Assembly: GCF_029360645.1 (NCBI RefSeq)
Contig: NZ_JARDUA010000001.1
Span: 310,001-374,000, forward strand
Direction of reading: 5' to 3'
Origin: Pontibacter litorisediminis
GTDB taxonomy: Bacteria; Bacteroidota; Bacteroidia; Cytophagales; Hymenobacteraceae
DNA: 64,000 nucleotides
Numbering within the stretch: position 1 is the first letter of the stretch; each line of letters opens with the position of its first letter. The notes under the pieces are model-generated. The model was not told the DNA's origin. It worked only from the letters and a program-made list of their open reading frames with translations, and made no database searches. Of this stretch, positions 51,035 to 60,700 are shown piece after piece. The position numbers and the translations under genes were made by a program.

Positions 51035-52096
51035 ATGAGCAAAAATATAAATGTAGGGCTCCTGGGATACGGAATGGCCGGAAGGATCTTTCATGCACCC
51101 TTTATCTCAACCGTGCCTGGCCTCAACCTGAAAAAGATCAAAGCCAACCGCGCCGAAAGCGTGGAACTGGCCAGGCAGCGGTACCCGCATGTTGAGGTAG
51201 TGGCGCAGGAGCAGGACATATTCGGAGATGCAAGTATAGACTTTGTGGTGATCGCCACCGCCAACCCTACCCACTTCAGCCTCGCTAAAGCCGCCCTGCA
51301 GGCCGGAAAGCATGTGCTGGTTGACAAGCCCTTTACGATAACGAGCGCCGAAGCCGAAGAGTTGATTGCCCTGGCAAAGGAAAAAGACAAGGTGCTGACC
51401 GTATACCAGAACCGGCGCTGGGACAGTGACTTTAAAACGGTGCAGAAGCTGGTGCAGTCGCAGTTGCTGGGCAACCTGGTGGAGTACGAGGCCCACTTCG
51501 ACAGGTTCCGGAACGAGATAAAGCCGAACACCTGGAAAGAGGAAGACCTGCCCGGGTCCGGCATCCTTTATGACCTGGGGGCACACCTGATTGATCAGGC
51601 GCTGTACCTGTTTGGCGAGCCAAAGGAAGTATACGCCGATATACGCGTGCAGCGGACGGGGTCTCAAATCCCGGATTACTTTGAGCTTGTGCTGCAGTAC
51701 GAAGGGCTGAAAGCCATTCTAAAAGCAAGTATGCTGGTACGGGAGCTGGGGCCTCATTTTGTGTTGCATGGCACCGAAGGCTCTTTTGTGAAGTATGGCA
51801 TGGATGTGCAGGAAGAGCACCTGAAGGCTGGCCACTTTCCGGCAGACACTGCCAATTGGGGGATAGAGCCGGAGGAGCGCTGGGGAACGTTGAACACAAG
51901 TATAAAAGGGCTGAACGTTAGAGGTAAAGTTGAAAGTGAAGCAGGCGATTACCGTGGCTTATACCAGAATGTGTACAAAGCCATACTTGGGCAGGAGGAG
52001 CTGGTGGTAAAACCGGAGCAGGCACGCAACACGATTAGAGTAATAGAATTGGCGATGCAAAGCAGCCAGGAAAAGAGAATCATCCAGTACAACTAA
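51035..52096 (+). CDS. Gfo/Idh/MocA family oxidoreductase
   Basis: Cytoplasmic NAD(P)-dependent dehydrogenase of 353 aa from ATG 51035; the longer frame from 50951 lacks family support. Rossmann motif INVGLLGYGMAGRIFHAPFI, cofactor segment VVIATANPTHFSLAKAALQA, then GKHVLVDKPFTITSAEAEEL with the conserved EKP-like Lys (DKP here), and the C-terminal half LPGSGILYDLGAHLIDQALY (catalytic His region). The sugar or inositol-type substrate is unknown. Divergent from the aldo/keto reductase gene across a 159-bp spacer. Confidence 0.9.
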   Translation: MSKNINVGLLGYGMAGRIFHAPFISTVPGLNLKKIKANRAESVELARQRYPHVEVVAQEQDIFGDASIDFVVIATANPTHFSLAKAALQAGKHVLVDKPFTITSAEAEELIALAKEKDKVLTVYQNRRWDSDFKTVQKLVQSQLLGNLVEYEAHFDRFRNEIKPNTWKEEDLPGSGILYDLGAHLIDQALYLFGEPKEVYADIRVQRTGSQIPDYFELVLQYEGLKAILKASMLVRELGPHFVLHGTEGSFVKYGMDVQEEHLKAGHFPADTANWGIEPEERWGTLNTSIKGLNVRGKVESEAGDYRGLYQNVYKAILGQEELVVKPEQARNTIRVIELAMQSSQEKRIIQYN

Positions 52097-52176
52097 GGCA
52101 GCGGATAGCTTCTATGCAAATCTGCTTGTGAGCAAATGTACCGGGTGGCTGTCTAAGAAGGTAAATGTTGTGATAA

Positions 52177-53103
52177 TTACTCCTGAAGCCCCAGCTGGAA
52201 AGCTTTCGGTGTGGTGCCTACCTCTTTTTTAAAAGCCCGGATAAAGTAATTCAGGTTCTGGAACCCCGCCAGGTAGCAAGCCTGTGTTACGGAGTTGCCG
52301 GGGTTTTGCAGGTATGTTCTGGCTAAGCGGATGCGCTCTTTCAGTATATAGTCGGCGGGAGTATAGCCGAACTCCTCCTTGAACTTCCGGAAAAAATTAG
52401 CGCGGCTCATGCAGGCTTTCTCGCTCAGCTTGTTTACATCAATTTTAGAGGTGATGTTCTCCTTGATGTACTGAATGATGAACCCGAACCGGTTGTGGCT
52501 GGCCAGGCGCTTGTAGTTCTGCTCAAAAAAGGCTCGGGCCTGCGTCTGCATCAGCCTCACCAACAGCTCCCGCAGCGCCAGGTTCGCCAGGATGTCCTTC
52601 TCCCGGCTGTGGTCGTTCAGGCTGATCTTGATGAGCCGGTTAATGATGTCGGCCAGCTCTAGGTTGTTTGCCAGGTGCAAATGCTCCGAGCTGATGCGCC
52701 ACTCCTCCCCCTGCTCTGCCTTGGCGTGGCGCTCGTTCAGCAGCTGGATAGTGGACTGGATTTGTTCGGCAGAAATGGCAAGCGCCAAACATTGTGTGGG
52801 GGTTTCTTTGCCTGCCTCCGGGAAATCTATCTTCATCAGCTCACTTGGCGGCACAATCACCGACTCACCGGGCAGGTACTCAAATCCGGGCTTGTCGGCC
52901 AGGTGCATCACTTTCTTTCCCCGCAACATGCTGGTCAGTACCCAGTCATCAAACTTCAGATTTACCTCCTTTGCCTGCTGGTGTGTCTCAAACACATTCA
53001 GCTCACAGGCATCCATACTATAGACAGACCTGTTTTCGACCAGGGTAAACAAAGATCGCTCTTCAAGCAGGGGTATTTGCTGCAGTTTATACTTTAGAGG
53101 CAT
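52177..53103 (-). CDS. AraC family transcriptional regulator
   Basis: A 308-residue activator-type regulator. Residues 1-200 are a sensory N-domain of cupin/AraC_N style (MLRGKKVMHLADKPGFEYLP, GESVIVPPSELMKIDFPEAG). The C-terminal 100 residues contain two helix-turn-helix units: IDVNKLSEKACMSRANFFRK then FKEEFGYTPADYI, and VTQACYLAGFQNLNYFIRAF then KKEVGTTPKAF. It is divergent from the aldehyde dehydrogenase gene (136 bp between starts) and most probably controls it; regulators of this type accompany ALDH-DUF779 pairs in other bacteria. Confidence 0.92.
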   Translation of the reverse strand: MPLKYKLQQIPLLEERSLFTLVENRSVYSMDACELNVFETHQQAKEVNLKFDDWVLTSMLRGKKVMHLADKPGFEYLPGESVIVPPSELMKIDFPEAGKETPTQCLALAISAEQIQSTIQLLNERHAKAEQGEEWRISSEHLHLANNLELADIINRLIKISLNDHSREKDILANLALRELLVRLMQTQARAFFEQNYKRLASHNRFGFIIQYIKENITSKIDVNKLSEKACMSRANFFRKFKEEFGYTPADYILKERIRLARTYLQNPGNSVTQACYLAGFQNLNYFIRAFKKEVGTTPKAFQLGLQE

Positions 53104-53131
53104 GTCTAAATCTAGGAAAATTCTCTTTTAA

Positions 53132-53144
53132 TATCAATTTGATA
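53132..53144. promoter_or_regulatory. Palindrome TATCAA-T-TTGATA in the araC/aldehyde dehydrogenase spacer
   Basis: Perfect 6-bp arms around a central T, 29 bp upstream of the AraC gene start and 96 bp before the aldehyde dehydrogenase start. Possible regulator site. Confidence 0.4.
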
Positions 53145-53239
53145 CGATAAGTATAATTAAATAGACAATAAGCGGAGAAAGAAAATGAGTGATTACTGAC
53201 CTTTAACTATCATTCTTTTAAACCCAAAAGTTAAAACCT

Positions 53240-54766
53240 ATGGATACAGTAGCAATGGAAAAGCCCGCAGTGCTGGAGCGGCCTCAGTTTAAAGAGAAGT
53301 ACGATCACTTTATCGGTGGCGAGTGGGTAGCGCCCGCCAGCGGCGAGTACTTTGACAATATATCTCCTATCGATGGCAAGCCTTTCACCAAGGCAGCGCG
53401 TGGCAACAAAGAGGACATAGAAAAAGCCCTGGATGCGGCCCATAAAGCCTTCAAGTCCTGGTCTAAAGCCTCTGCCGCCGCACGAAGCAAGGTTCTGCTG
53501 GACATCGCCAACGTAATGGAGCAAAATGCAGAAATGCTGGCCAGAGCCGAGACCGTAGACAATGGCAAGGCGATCCGTGAGACACGCGCTGCGGACATTC
53601 CGCTCTGTATCGACCACTTCCGTTACTTTGCCGGCGTTATCCGCGCCGACGAAAGCACCATGTCGGAGCACGATGAGTTCACGATAAGTATAAACCTGCA
53701 GGAGCCGATCGGGGTGGTAGGCCAGATCATCCCCTGGAACTTCCCGCTGCTGATGGCTACCTGGAAAATGGCTCCTGCCCTGGCCGCCGGTTGCTGTGTG
53801 GTGATGAAACCCGCCGAGCAAACGCCTACCAGCATCATGCTGCTGATGGAGTTGATCCAGGACATTGTGCCAGCCGGCGTGCTAAACGTGGTGACAGGTT
53901 TCGGTCCTGAAGCAGGCAAACCGCTTGCCTCCTCTCCTCGCGTAGCCAAAGTTGCCTTTACCGGCGAAACTACTACTGGCCGCTTAATTATGCAGTACGC
54001 TTCTGAGAACCTGGTGCCGGTAACGATGGAGCTAGGCGGCAAATCACCAAACATCTTTATGCCAAGCATTGCCGATGCCGACGATGAGTTCTTCGACAAG
54101 TGCGTGGAGGGTGCCGTGATGTTTGCCCTGAACCAGGGCGAGGTGTGTACCTGCCCGTCGCGCATGCTGGTGCACGAGAGCATCTTCGACCGCTTTATGG
54201 AGCGTGTGATCCAGCGCACCAAGGACATCAAAGTGGGGCACCCGTTGGCAGAAGATACCATGATGGGCGCACAGGCCTCCAACGACCAGTTCGAAAAGAT
54301 TCTCTCTTACATGGATATTGGCAAGCAGGAAGGTGCCGAAGTGCTTTGCGGCGGTGGCGTTGCCAGCCTGAACAGTGGCCTGGAGAACGGCTATTATATT
54401 CAACCAACCATTTTTAAGGGCAACAACAAGATGCGCGTGTTTCAGGAGGAGATCTTTGGACCAGTGTCTTCGGTGACCACCTTTAAGACAGTAGAAGAAG
54501 CCATTGAACTGGCCAACGATACGCTTTATGGCTTGGGTGCCGGCCTCTGGACCCGCGATGCGCATGAGATCTATCAGGTGCCGCGCGCCATACAGGCAGG
54601 CCGCGTGTGGGTGAACTGCTATCACCACTACCCGGCGCATGCGCCTTTTGGCGGCTATAAAAAATCTGGCTTCGGTCGCGAGACCCACAAGATGATGCTG
54701 AACCATTACCGCCAGACCAAGAACATGCTCATCTCCTACAACAAGAATAAACTCGGTTTCTTTTAA
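53240..54766 (+). CDS. NAD(P)-dependent aldehyde dehydrogenase (ExaC/AldB-like)
   Basis: Cytoplasmic aldehyde dehydrogenase of 508 aa. Cofactor and catalytic residues: [20 protein letters not shown] (Asn), KPAEQTP (Lys), [26 protein letters not shown] (catalytic Glu) and [14 protein letters not shown] (nucleophile Cys303, with Cys305 beside it). The closing segment [24 protein letters not shown] motif ([16 protein letters not shown]) is characteristic of the acetaldehyde/ExaC group. The DUF779 gene follows after a hairpin, and an AraC regulator is divergent, the standard context of inducible acetaldehyde dehydrogenases. Confidence 0.94.
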   Translation: MDTVAMEKPAVLERPQFKEKYDHFIGGEWVAPASGEYFDNISPIDGKPFTKAARGNKEDIEKALDAAHKAFKSWSKASAAARSKVLLDIANVMEQNAEMLARAETVDNGKAIRETRAADIPLCIDHFRYFAGVIRADESTMSEHDEFTISINLQEPIGVVGQIIPWNFPLLMATWKMAPALAAGCCVVMKPAEQTPTSIMLLMELIQDIVPAGVLNVVTGFGPEAGKPLASSPRVAKVAFTGETTTGRLIMQYASENLVPVTMELGGKSPNIFMPSIADADDEFFDKCVEGAVMFALNQGEVCTCPSRMLVHESIFDRFMERVIQRTKDIKVGHPLAEDTMMGAQASNDQFEKILSYMDIGKQEGAEVLCGGGVASLNSGLENGYYIQPTIFKGNNKMRVFQEEIFGPVSSVTTFKTVEEAIELANDTLYGLGAGLWTRDAHEIYQVPRAIQAGRVWVNCYHHYPAHAPFGGYKKSGFGRETHKMMLNHYRQTKNMLISYNKNKLGFF

Positions 54767-54782
54767 TTAAAACACACAACCC

Positions 54783-54820
54783 AAAGCCCCTGCCTGTGTA
54801 AAGCCGGCGGGGCTTTTTTT
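54783..54820 (+). terminator. Hairpin between the aldehyde dehydrogenase and DUF779 genes
   Basis: AAAGCCCC / GGGGCTTT stem with an 18-nt loop and a run of seven T. It may attenuate rather than abolish reading into DUF779. Confidence 0.7.
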
Positions 54821-54832
54821 AAAGTATAAGGT

Positions 54833-55201
54833 ATGGAAAAGGTAGCTCGTGTAGAAATAACGGAAGAGGCCAAGCAGGTGATCGACAAACTCCGGGACCA
54901 GCACGGCCCGCTGATGTTTCACCAGAGTGGCGGCTGTTGCGACGGCTCCCAGCCCATGTGTTTTGAGGATGGTGAGTTTAAAGTGGGCGACAGCGATGTG
55001 CTCCTGGGCGAGGTGCACGGGTGCAAGTTCTACATCGCCCGCGACCAATACGAATACTGGAAGCACACCCAACTAACGCTGGACGTTATACCGGGCCGCG
55101 GCTCCAGCTTCTCACTGGAGATTCCGCTGGGTTTGCGCTTCCACATTCGGTCAAGGATATTTACGCCGGAGGAAATGGAGCAGCTGCCACAGCTGCCGTA
55201 G
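54833..55201 (+). CDS. DUF779 protein, partner of aldehyde dehydrogenase
   Basis: A 122-residue protein of the DUF779 family. The core reads GPLMFHQSGGCCDGSQPMCF then GEFKVGDSDVLLGEVHGCKF and YIARDQYEYWKHTQLTLDVI followed by PGRGSSFSLEIPLGLRF. The paired Cys and His/Asp suggest metal binding. In many bacteria this gene follows acetaldehyde dehydrogenase, as here (67 bp after a hairpin), but its role is not defined. The start at ATG 54833 follows an AAGTATA word by 5 bp. Confidence 0.88.
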   Translation: MEKVARVEITEEAKQVIDKLRDQHGPLMFHQSGGCCDGSQPMCFEDGEFKVGDSDVLLGEVHGCKFYIARDQYEYWKHTQLTLDVIPGRGSSFSLEIPLGLRFHIRSRIFTPEEMEQLPQLP

Positions 55202-55244
55202 AGCCGCAGCAAGTATACGTAAACAGTTGGAGCAACAGAAGCAA

Positions 55245-55279
55245 AAAAGCCTGTGCCACTTCGCGTAGCACAGGCTTTT
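55245..55279. terminator. Bidirectional terminator after DUF779
   Basis: AAAAGCCTGTGC / GCACAGGCTTTT stem with an 11-nt loop, between convergent genes. Confidence 0.88.
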
Positions 55280-55296
55280 TGATGCATGTGTGAGGC

Positions 55297-55701
55297 TTAT
55301 GCAGCCGCTACGTATTCTATTCTCAGCTGATTGTCCTGTTGCAAGGAGTAGTCGCCGTCACCATCGCCGCGGGCCATGCCTACCAGGTACAGCGCCACGG
55401 CAGTGGCTATGGCAATGATAATAGCCGGTAAAAAACCGTCTACCTTAAAATTGCCGACCAACTTATCCACGAGCTTGATCATAAGCGCGGTTACAATGAC
55501 GCTCACAATCGCCTCTATCAAAAAGAACGAAACCAGATTCAGAATCCCTCCCAGAATCCAGCCGATGGTGGCATTGAAAAGGCCGATCAGAAAGGCCACC
55601 CATAGCGCCGTCCAGAAGCTCTTGACATGCACACTGGGCATGATGTAGGCCAGCAACAGTATCACGCCGGCGCTCACGAGTAAGTCAATAATGAATCCCA
55701 T
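55297..55701 (-). CDS. Phage-holin-family-IV-like membrane protein (PF04020 type)
   Basis: A 134-residue membrane protein with four hydrophobic segments (MGFIIDLLVSAGVILLLAYI, FWTALWVAFLIGLFNATIGW, LVSFFLIEAIVSVIVTALMI, GFLPAIIIAIATAVALYLVG) in the order found in the so-called 4-TM phage holin superfamily IV, which is widespread in non-phage chromosomes. The C-terminal tail is acidic and hydrophilic (ARGDGDGDYSLQQDNQ). No phage genes are nearby, so a lytic role is not implied. Confidence 0.8.
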   Translation of the reverse strand: MGFIIDLLVSAGVILLLAYIMPSVHVKSFWTALWVAFLIGLFNATIGWILGGILNLVSFFLIEAIVSVIVTALMIKLVDKLVGNFKVDGFLPAIIIAIATAVALYLVGMARGDGDGDYSLQQDNQLRIEYVAAA

Positions 55702-55774
55702 AGTTTTATGTTTTGTTTGTTATGAATGCTGCCCCTACTACGGGTGTGGTGGTAAAATAGATATCTGTGATCCT

Positions 55775-56455
55775 CTATTTAAGATATGCCGGCTTTAGCT
55801 TGTTCCGAAAGTTGTCTTCGAACTTCAGCACCTTCGGCCTGGCCACCGATACTACGTAAGGGTCATCCGGGTTGCGCCGATAGTAGTCCTGATGGTAGTC
55901 CTCTGCTGGCCAGAACTTCACGAGAGGCTGTACTTTTGTCACGATCCGGTTTTTATAGGTGCCCGCCTCCTCCAGCTGCCGGATATAGGCTTCCACCTGC
56001 TTCTTCTCCTCCGGGGTCTTATAAAAAACAATGGAGCGGTACTGCTTGCCCACATCGGGCCCCTGGCGGTTGAGCGTGGTAGGGTCATGCGTGGCAAAAA
56101 ACACCTCCAGCAGCTCCGGATACGTTATCTGGCGCGGGTTGTAGTATACTTCTACCGCCTCGGCGTGGTCGGTGAGGCCCGAGCTTACCTGCTGGTACGT
56201 GGGATTCTGCTTTTTGCCGCCAGCGTACCCTGATATCACGGCTTTCACTCCTTTGAGCCGCTCGAAGTACGCCTCGGTGCACCAGAAGCAACCACCCGCA
56301 AACACCGCGCTCGGCAAGCCAACGGTATCTTCCTCCACCTCCTGGGCCATGGCGTCACTGCCTGTCATCTGAAAGCGGTCGGTGGTGGGAGAATCCGAGC
56401 AGGAAAGCAGGCACAGAAAAAAGGAAACAAGAAAGGGTAAGCGTTTTGTAATCAT
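55775..56455 (-). CDS. msrA: Peptide-methionine (S)-S-oxide reductase, lipoprotein form
   Basis: Repairs oxidised methionine in exported proteins. ATG 56455 gives 226 aa; the upstream Met at 56491 would add 12 residues before the signal. The signal ends in FLCLLSCSDS, so the enzyme is a lipoprotein in the envelope. The catalytic motif is VFAGGCFWCTEAYFERLKGV with the active Cys in GCFW, followed by VISGYAGGKKQNPTY, GLTDHAEAVEVYYNP, EVFFATHDPTTLNRQGPDVG and QYRSIVFY. No MsrB domain is fused. Divergent from the class IV aminotransferase. Confidence 0.95.
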   Translation of the reverse strand: MITKRLPFLVSFFLCLLSCSDSPTTDRFQMTGSDAMAQEVEEDTVGLPSAVFAGGCFWCTEAYFERLKGVKAVISGYAGGKKQNPTYQQVSSGLTDHAEAVEVYYNPRQITYPELLEVFFATHDPTTLNRQGPDVGKQYRSIVFYKTPEEKKQVEAYIRQLEEAGTYKNRIVTKVQPLVKFWPAEDYHQDYYRRNPDDPYVVSVARPKVLKFEDNFRNKLKPAYLK

Positions 56456-56465
56456 ATCAGGAAAA

Positions 56466-56551
56466 CTTATACTTTGTTGTACGCGATGCAAGCAGGCCGG
56501 TTTTTAAGACTTTCACCGCACAAGTGTCGCGCTTATACTTTACTTTTATAC
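56466..56551. promoter_or_regulatory. Divergent promoter region with three TATACTT copies
   Basis: TATACTT occurs at about 56467, 56533 and 56545 in the 117-bp spacer between the msrA and aminotransferase starts. The last two form a direct repeat TTATACTTTA-C-TTTTATACTTTA. This is the densest cluster of the heptamer in the window. Confidence 0.45.
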
Positions 56552-56572
56552 TTTAACCAAAGCACAAGCCCC

Positions 56573-57391
56573 TTGTTCATACTTTACAACGATCAGCTTC
56601 TTTTAGAGTCGGAACTGCGCCTGCCGCTAACGGACAGGGCTTTTCAGTACAATGACGGTTTTTTTGAGACAGCTATACTTGTAGATGGGCGGATCAGGTT
56701 TTGGCAGCAGCACCAGCAGCGGATGCAGGAGGCGGCCGAAGCCCTTCGGCTGGAGCTTCCGCTGTCGTTAGCGGAGGGGCGCTGTGAGGAGAAACTACTG
56801 CAGCTGGCGCGGCAAGCAGGCGCCGAAAAGTATGGGCGGATTAAGCTGAAAGTATGGCGGGCGGGCGCCGGGCTGTACACCCCGGAAACAAGCCGTGCAA
56901 ACTGGTTGGCAAGTATAACACCCGCGGCTCCCGCCGTACTGCAGCCACTGCACCTCGGTATATGCCAAAGCGTGCATTCCGTTCATACACCCCTTTCCGG
57001 TTTCAAAGGCCCTAACGCGCCGCTGTATGTGCTGGCCGGACTGGAAAAGCAGCAACGGCACAAAGACGATATGCTGCTGCTCAACAGCCACGGAATGGTG
57101 GCCGAGCTCACCTCCTCCAACATCTTTTGGCTAAAGCATAACACGCTTTACACCCCTGACCTGCAGACCGGGTGCGTGAACGGTATTCTGCGGCGCATTA
57201 TACTTAAGTGGGGCAGTCTGCAGCGGCTTCAGGTGCAGGAGGTGCTGCAAGCGCCGGAAGAACTGCTGCACGCGGAGGCGGTGTTTTGCTCCAACGTGAC
57301 CGGAATCAGGGCTGTGGCAAGTATAAACGGGCAGGCACTGCGGCAGCGGGACGAGTTGCTACTGCAACTCCGCTCCAATCTTCTGTTGTAG
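56573..57391 (+). CDS. Class IV PLP aminotransferase (PabC/branched-chain type)
   Basis: Fold-type IV pyridoxal-phosphate enzyme, 272 aa from the TTG at 56573 (MFILYNDQLLLESELRLPLT). An in-frame ATG at 56474 is rejected because it would be only 18 bp from the msrA start and would cover the promoter repeats. Landmarks: AFQYNDGFFETAILVDGRIR, RIKLKVWRAGAGLYTP, GFKGPNAPLYVLAG (the Lys forming the Schiff base), LLLNSHGMVAELTSSNIFWL and VNGILRRIIL. The motifs are compatible with 4-amino-4-deoxychorismate lyase as well as branched-chain or D-amino-acid transaminases; the substrate is not decided. No folate genes are adjacent. Confidence 0.8.
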   Translation: MFILYNDQLLLESELRLPLTDRAFQYNDGFFETAILVDGRIRFWQQHQQRMQEAAEALRLELPLSLAEGRCEEKLLQLARQAGAEKYGRIKLKVWRAGAGLYTPETSRANWLASITPAAPAVLQPLHLGICQSVHSVHTPLSGFKGPNAPLYVLAGLEKQQRHKDDMLLLNSHGMVAELTSSNIFWLKHNTLYTPDLQTGCVNGILRRIILKWGSLQRLQVQEVLQAPEELLHAEAVFCSNVTGIRAVASINGQALRQRDELLLQLRSNLLL

Positions 57392-57758
57392 CAACTCCTG
57401 CCCCACCACGTTTTACAGAACACCAAAGGCTGCAAAAGCTTGTTGTAACACAGGCTGTAAAATTGTGTTTACTGCACAGAAAGCTATCATATGAATCAAT
57501 GTAGCAACATGCACCATCTTGATAACATGCTATTCCTAAAAATAAACTAGAGCTGCATTTAAATATTTTCAGTACAATCTCTAACTTTAGCTACTACAGC
57601 TGCGTTGTAGCAATACTGTACGTAAACAGCGGCTTATGAAGCACATGCTGCATTGGGGATAATTTTACGTATAGACCAACTAATCAAAACACAGGAATTA
57701 CACATTCACACAACCAACTTTCACTCATTGTTAATGTTCAATTTTTTAAATAACAAGT
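57392..57758. other. 367-bp intergenic region before the M4 protease
   Basis: No gene is credible. It holds a near-match -7 element TAACTTTA (57582-57589) followed by a GCTAC...GTAGC hairpin (about 57590-57611), and an AT-rich stretch with TTAATGTTCAATT at about 57731-57743, resembling the TTGAATGTTCA operator-like word, immediately upstream of the ATG at 57759. The remainder is featureless. Confidence 0.4.
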
Positions 57759-60700
57759 ATGAGGAAAGTTTACATTTTAGCCTCCCTGTTGATAGGTGGG
57801 CTGAGCTGGCAGGCGTCTGCACAGGACAACTTTGGCCAGCGTGTGAAAGCCAGCGTAGCGGAGGCCAACGGCGCCCCTACCCTGATCGATTTTAAAGCCG
57901 CCGGAAACCAGGCGGTCCGCGCTAGTGAAGCCGCCCAAACGTTGCGAAGCTATCTGGGCATGGGCCCTGAAGAAGAGCTAAAACTCAAGAAGCAGGACAC
58001 CGACCACCTTGGGATGACGCACCAGCGCTACGCACAGTATTACCAGCAGGTGCGCGTGGAGTACGGCGATTTCACCATCCACTCGAAGAATGGTGTGGTG
58101 CAGGCCATGAGCGGCGAGCTGAAAAAAGTGAAAGGCCTCAGCACCAAGCCTGCCCTGCCGGAGCGTGCGGCGCTACAGAGGGCGCTGGCCTACATTGGTG
58201 CCAAAGCCTATGCCTGGCAGGACAAGGATCAGGAGGCCTGGATCAAGAAAGAGAAGAACAATCCGCGCGCCACGTTTATGCCTGATGGCGAACTGGTGAT
58301 CGTGAAAAATTACCTCAGCCCGGATAAGGCGAAGCAGGGGGAGCACACGCTTGCCTGGAAGTTCGACATCTATGCCATGGAGCCGCTGAGCCGCGACTAC
58401 GTTTATGTGGATGCACATTCCGGTGACATCGTGCATAAGGATGCCATCATCAAACATGCCGTGGCCACAGGCGCTGCCGCCACCCGCTACAGCGGTACCC
58501 AAAACATCACCACCGACAGCTACAGCGGCACTTACCGCCTGCGCGACTACTCCCGCGGCAGCGGCATAGAAACCTACAACTGTAACACCGGCACCAGCTA
58601 CAACGCCGCTACCGACTTTACCGACAGCGACAACAACTGGTCTTCGGCAGAGTTTAACAACACCGCCAAAGACAATGCCGCGTTGGATGCTCACTGGGCC
58701 GCTCAGAAAACCTACGACTATTTCAAGAACAAGCACAACCGCAACAGCTTTGACGGCAACGGAGCCAAAATCAAAAGCTACGTGCATTTCGACAAGAGCT
58801 ACGAGAACGCCTTCTGGAATGGTTCTGTGATGACGTACGGTGACGGCGCCACCCGTTTTGATGCCTTGACAAGCCTGGACGTGGGCGCGCACGAAATCGG
58901 CCATGCCGTTTGCTCCAATACTGCCAATCTGGTGTACAGCTACGAGTCCGGCGCCCTGAATGAAGGCCTCTCCGATATATGGGCGGCGGCAGTAGAGTAC
59001 TATGCGGCACCCAACAAAGCTACATGGCTCATTGGGGAGGATATAGACAAGCAGCGCCCCTCGCTGCGCTCCATGAGCAACCCGAATGCCGAGCAGCAGC
59101 CGGACACCTACAAAGGTTCCTACTGGTACAGCGGCTCGGGCGACAACGGCGGGGTGCACACCAACAGCGGGGTACTCAACTATTGGTTCTATCTTCTATC
59201 GGTTGGCCAGTCGGGCACCAACGACCTGGGTGTAAGCTTTAACGTCTCCGGCATCGGCATCGAAAGTGCCGCCAAGATCGTGTACCGCATGGAGAGTGTG
59301 TACATGACCGCCAACTCAAATTACGCAGATGCCCGCACCTATGCCATAAAATCAGCGGAGGATATCTTTGGCGCAGGCTCCAATGAAGTGATCCAGACCA
59401 CCAACGCCTGGAACGCGGTGGGCGTGGGCGGCAAGTATGGCGAGATCGCCTACTGCTCCTCACAGGGAAGCAATTCTTCTTACGAGTGGATCGCCAGGGT
59501 GAAGATCGGCAGCTTTACTAAAACCTCTGGCGCGGCCGGCTACTCTGACTTTACTGGCACTACCATAAGTCTGGCGGCAGGTAGCAGCAATGCAGTAACA
59601 CTTACGCCCGGCTTTGCCAGCACCACCTACAACGAGTACTGGAAGATTTGGATAGACTATAACAAAGACGGAGACTTTGATGACGCCGGGGAGCTGGTGT
59701 TCGACGCAGGCGGCTTGAGCAAAACTGCTGTTTCGGGCACCATGAACATTGCCGCCTCTGCCACAGGCACCACCCGCATGCGCATCTCGATGAAATATAA
59801 TGGCGCGCAGACTTCCTGCGAGTCGTTTGGGTATGGTGAGGTAGAGGATTATACCGTTTCCTTCTCCTCCGCTCCAACGGCCTGTGCGGTGCCAGCCGGG
59901 CTTTCTGCGTCTACTATAAGCAGCAGTGCGGCCACGGTCAGCTGGTCTGCTGTTTCGGGTGCCAGCAGCTATAACGTGCGCTACAGGGCCAGCGGTGCCA
60001 CTGCCTGGGCCACTGTCAGCAGCACCTCCACCAGCCGTAGCCTAACTGGTTTGTCTGCCAGTACCACCTATGAGTTTCAGGTGAGCACGGTGTGCTCCGG
60101 CAGCAGCTCTTCCTACTCCGCTTCAGCAAGCTTCACCACCAGCGCCGGCAGCGTGTCTTACTGCGCCTCCAAAGGCAGCAACTCCAGCTACGAGTGGATT
60201 GACCTGGTGCAGTTTGCGGGCATCAACAGGACGTCCGGCAACGACGGAGGCTACAAAGACAACACCAGCCTGATGGCCACAGTGGCGACGGGAAGCAGCA
60301 ACACGATCTACATCAGCGCCGGCTTCGCCAGCAGCGCCTACACCGAATACTGGAAGGTCTGGATCGACTTTAACCAAGACGGTGATTTTGACGACTCCGG
60401 CGAACTGGTGGTAAGCGGCTCCAGCTCCAGCAGCGGCACCCTCAGTGCTACGGTAAACGTGCCAGCAACTGCCTCGCTCGGAACTACGCGCATGCGTGTA
60501 TCGATGAAGTATAACGCGGCGCAAACGGCCTGTGAAACCTTCAGCTACGGCGAGGTGGAGGACTACAGCGTGAACATCAGCAATACATTGGCTGCTGTTG
60601 CCGCAGCCTCTAGGAGTGGAGTGGCAGGAAAGGTTGAGCAACTGGGGGAAGCGTTGCCTGCCCCTGCCCTGCTATACCCGAACCCCACACACGACTATCT

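Noticed and set aside
55297..55701. Prophage suggested by a holin-like protein
   Set aside because: No capsid, tail, integrase or lysin genes nearby; this membrane family is common in bacterial chromosomes.
57653..57895. 80-codon plus frame overlapping the start of the M4 gene
   Set aside because: Out of frame with the protease signal peptide, no homology, and overlaps the AT-rich leader.
58173..59159. 328-codon minus frame opposite the M4 protease
   Set aside because: It lies wholly antisense to the conserved M4 catalytic domain and resembles no protein; a shadow frame.
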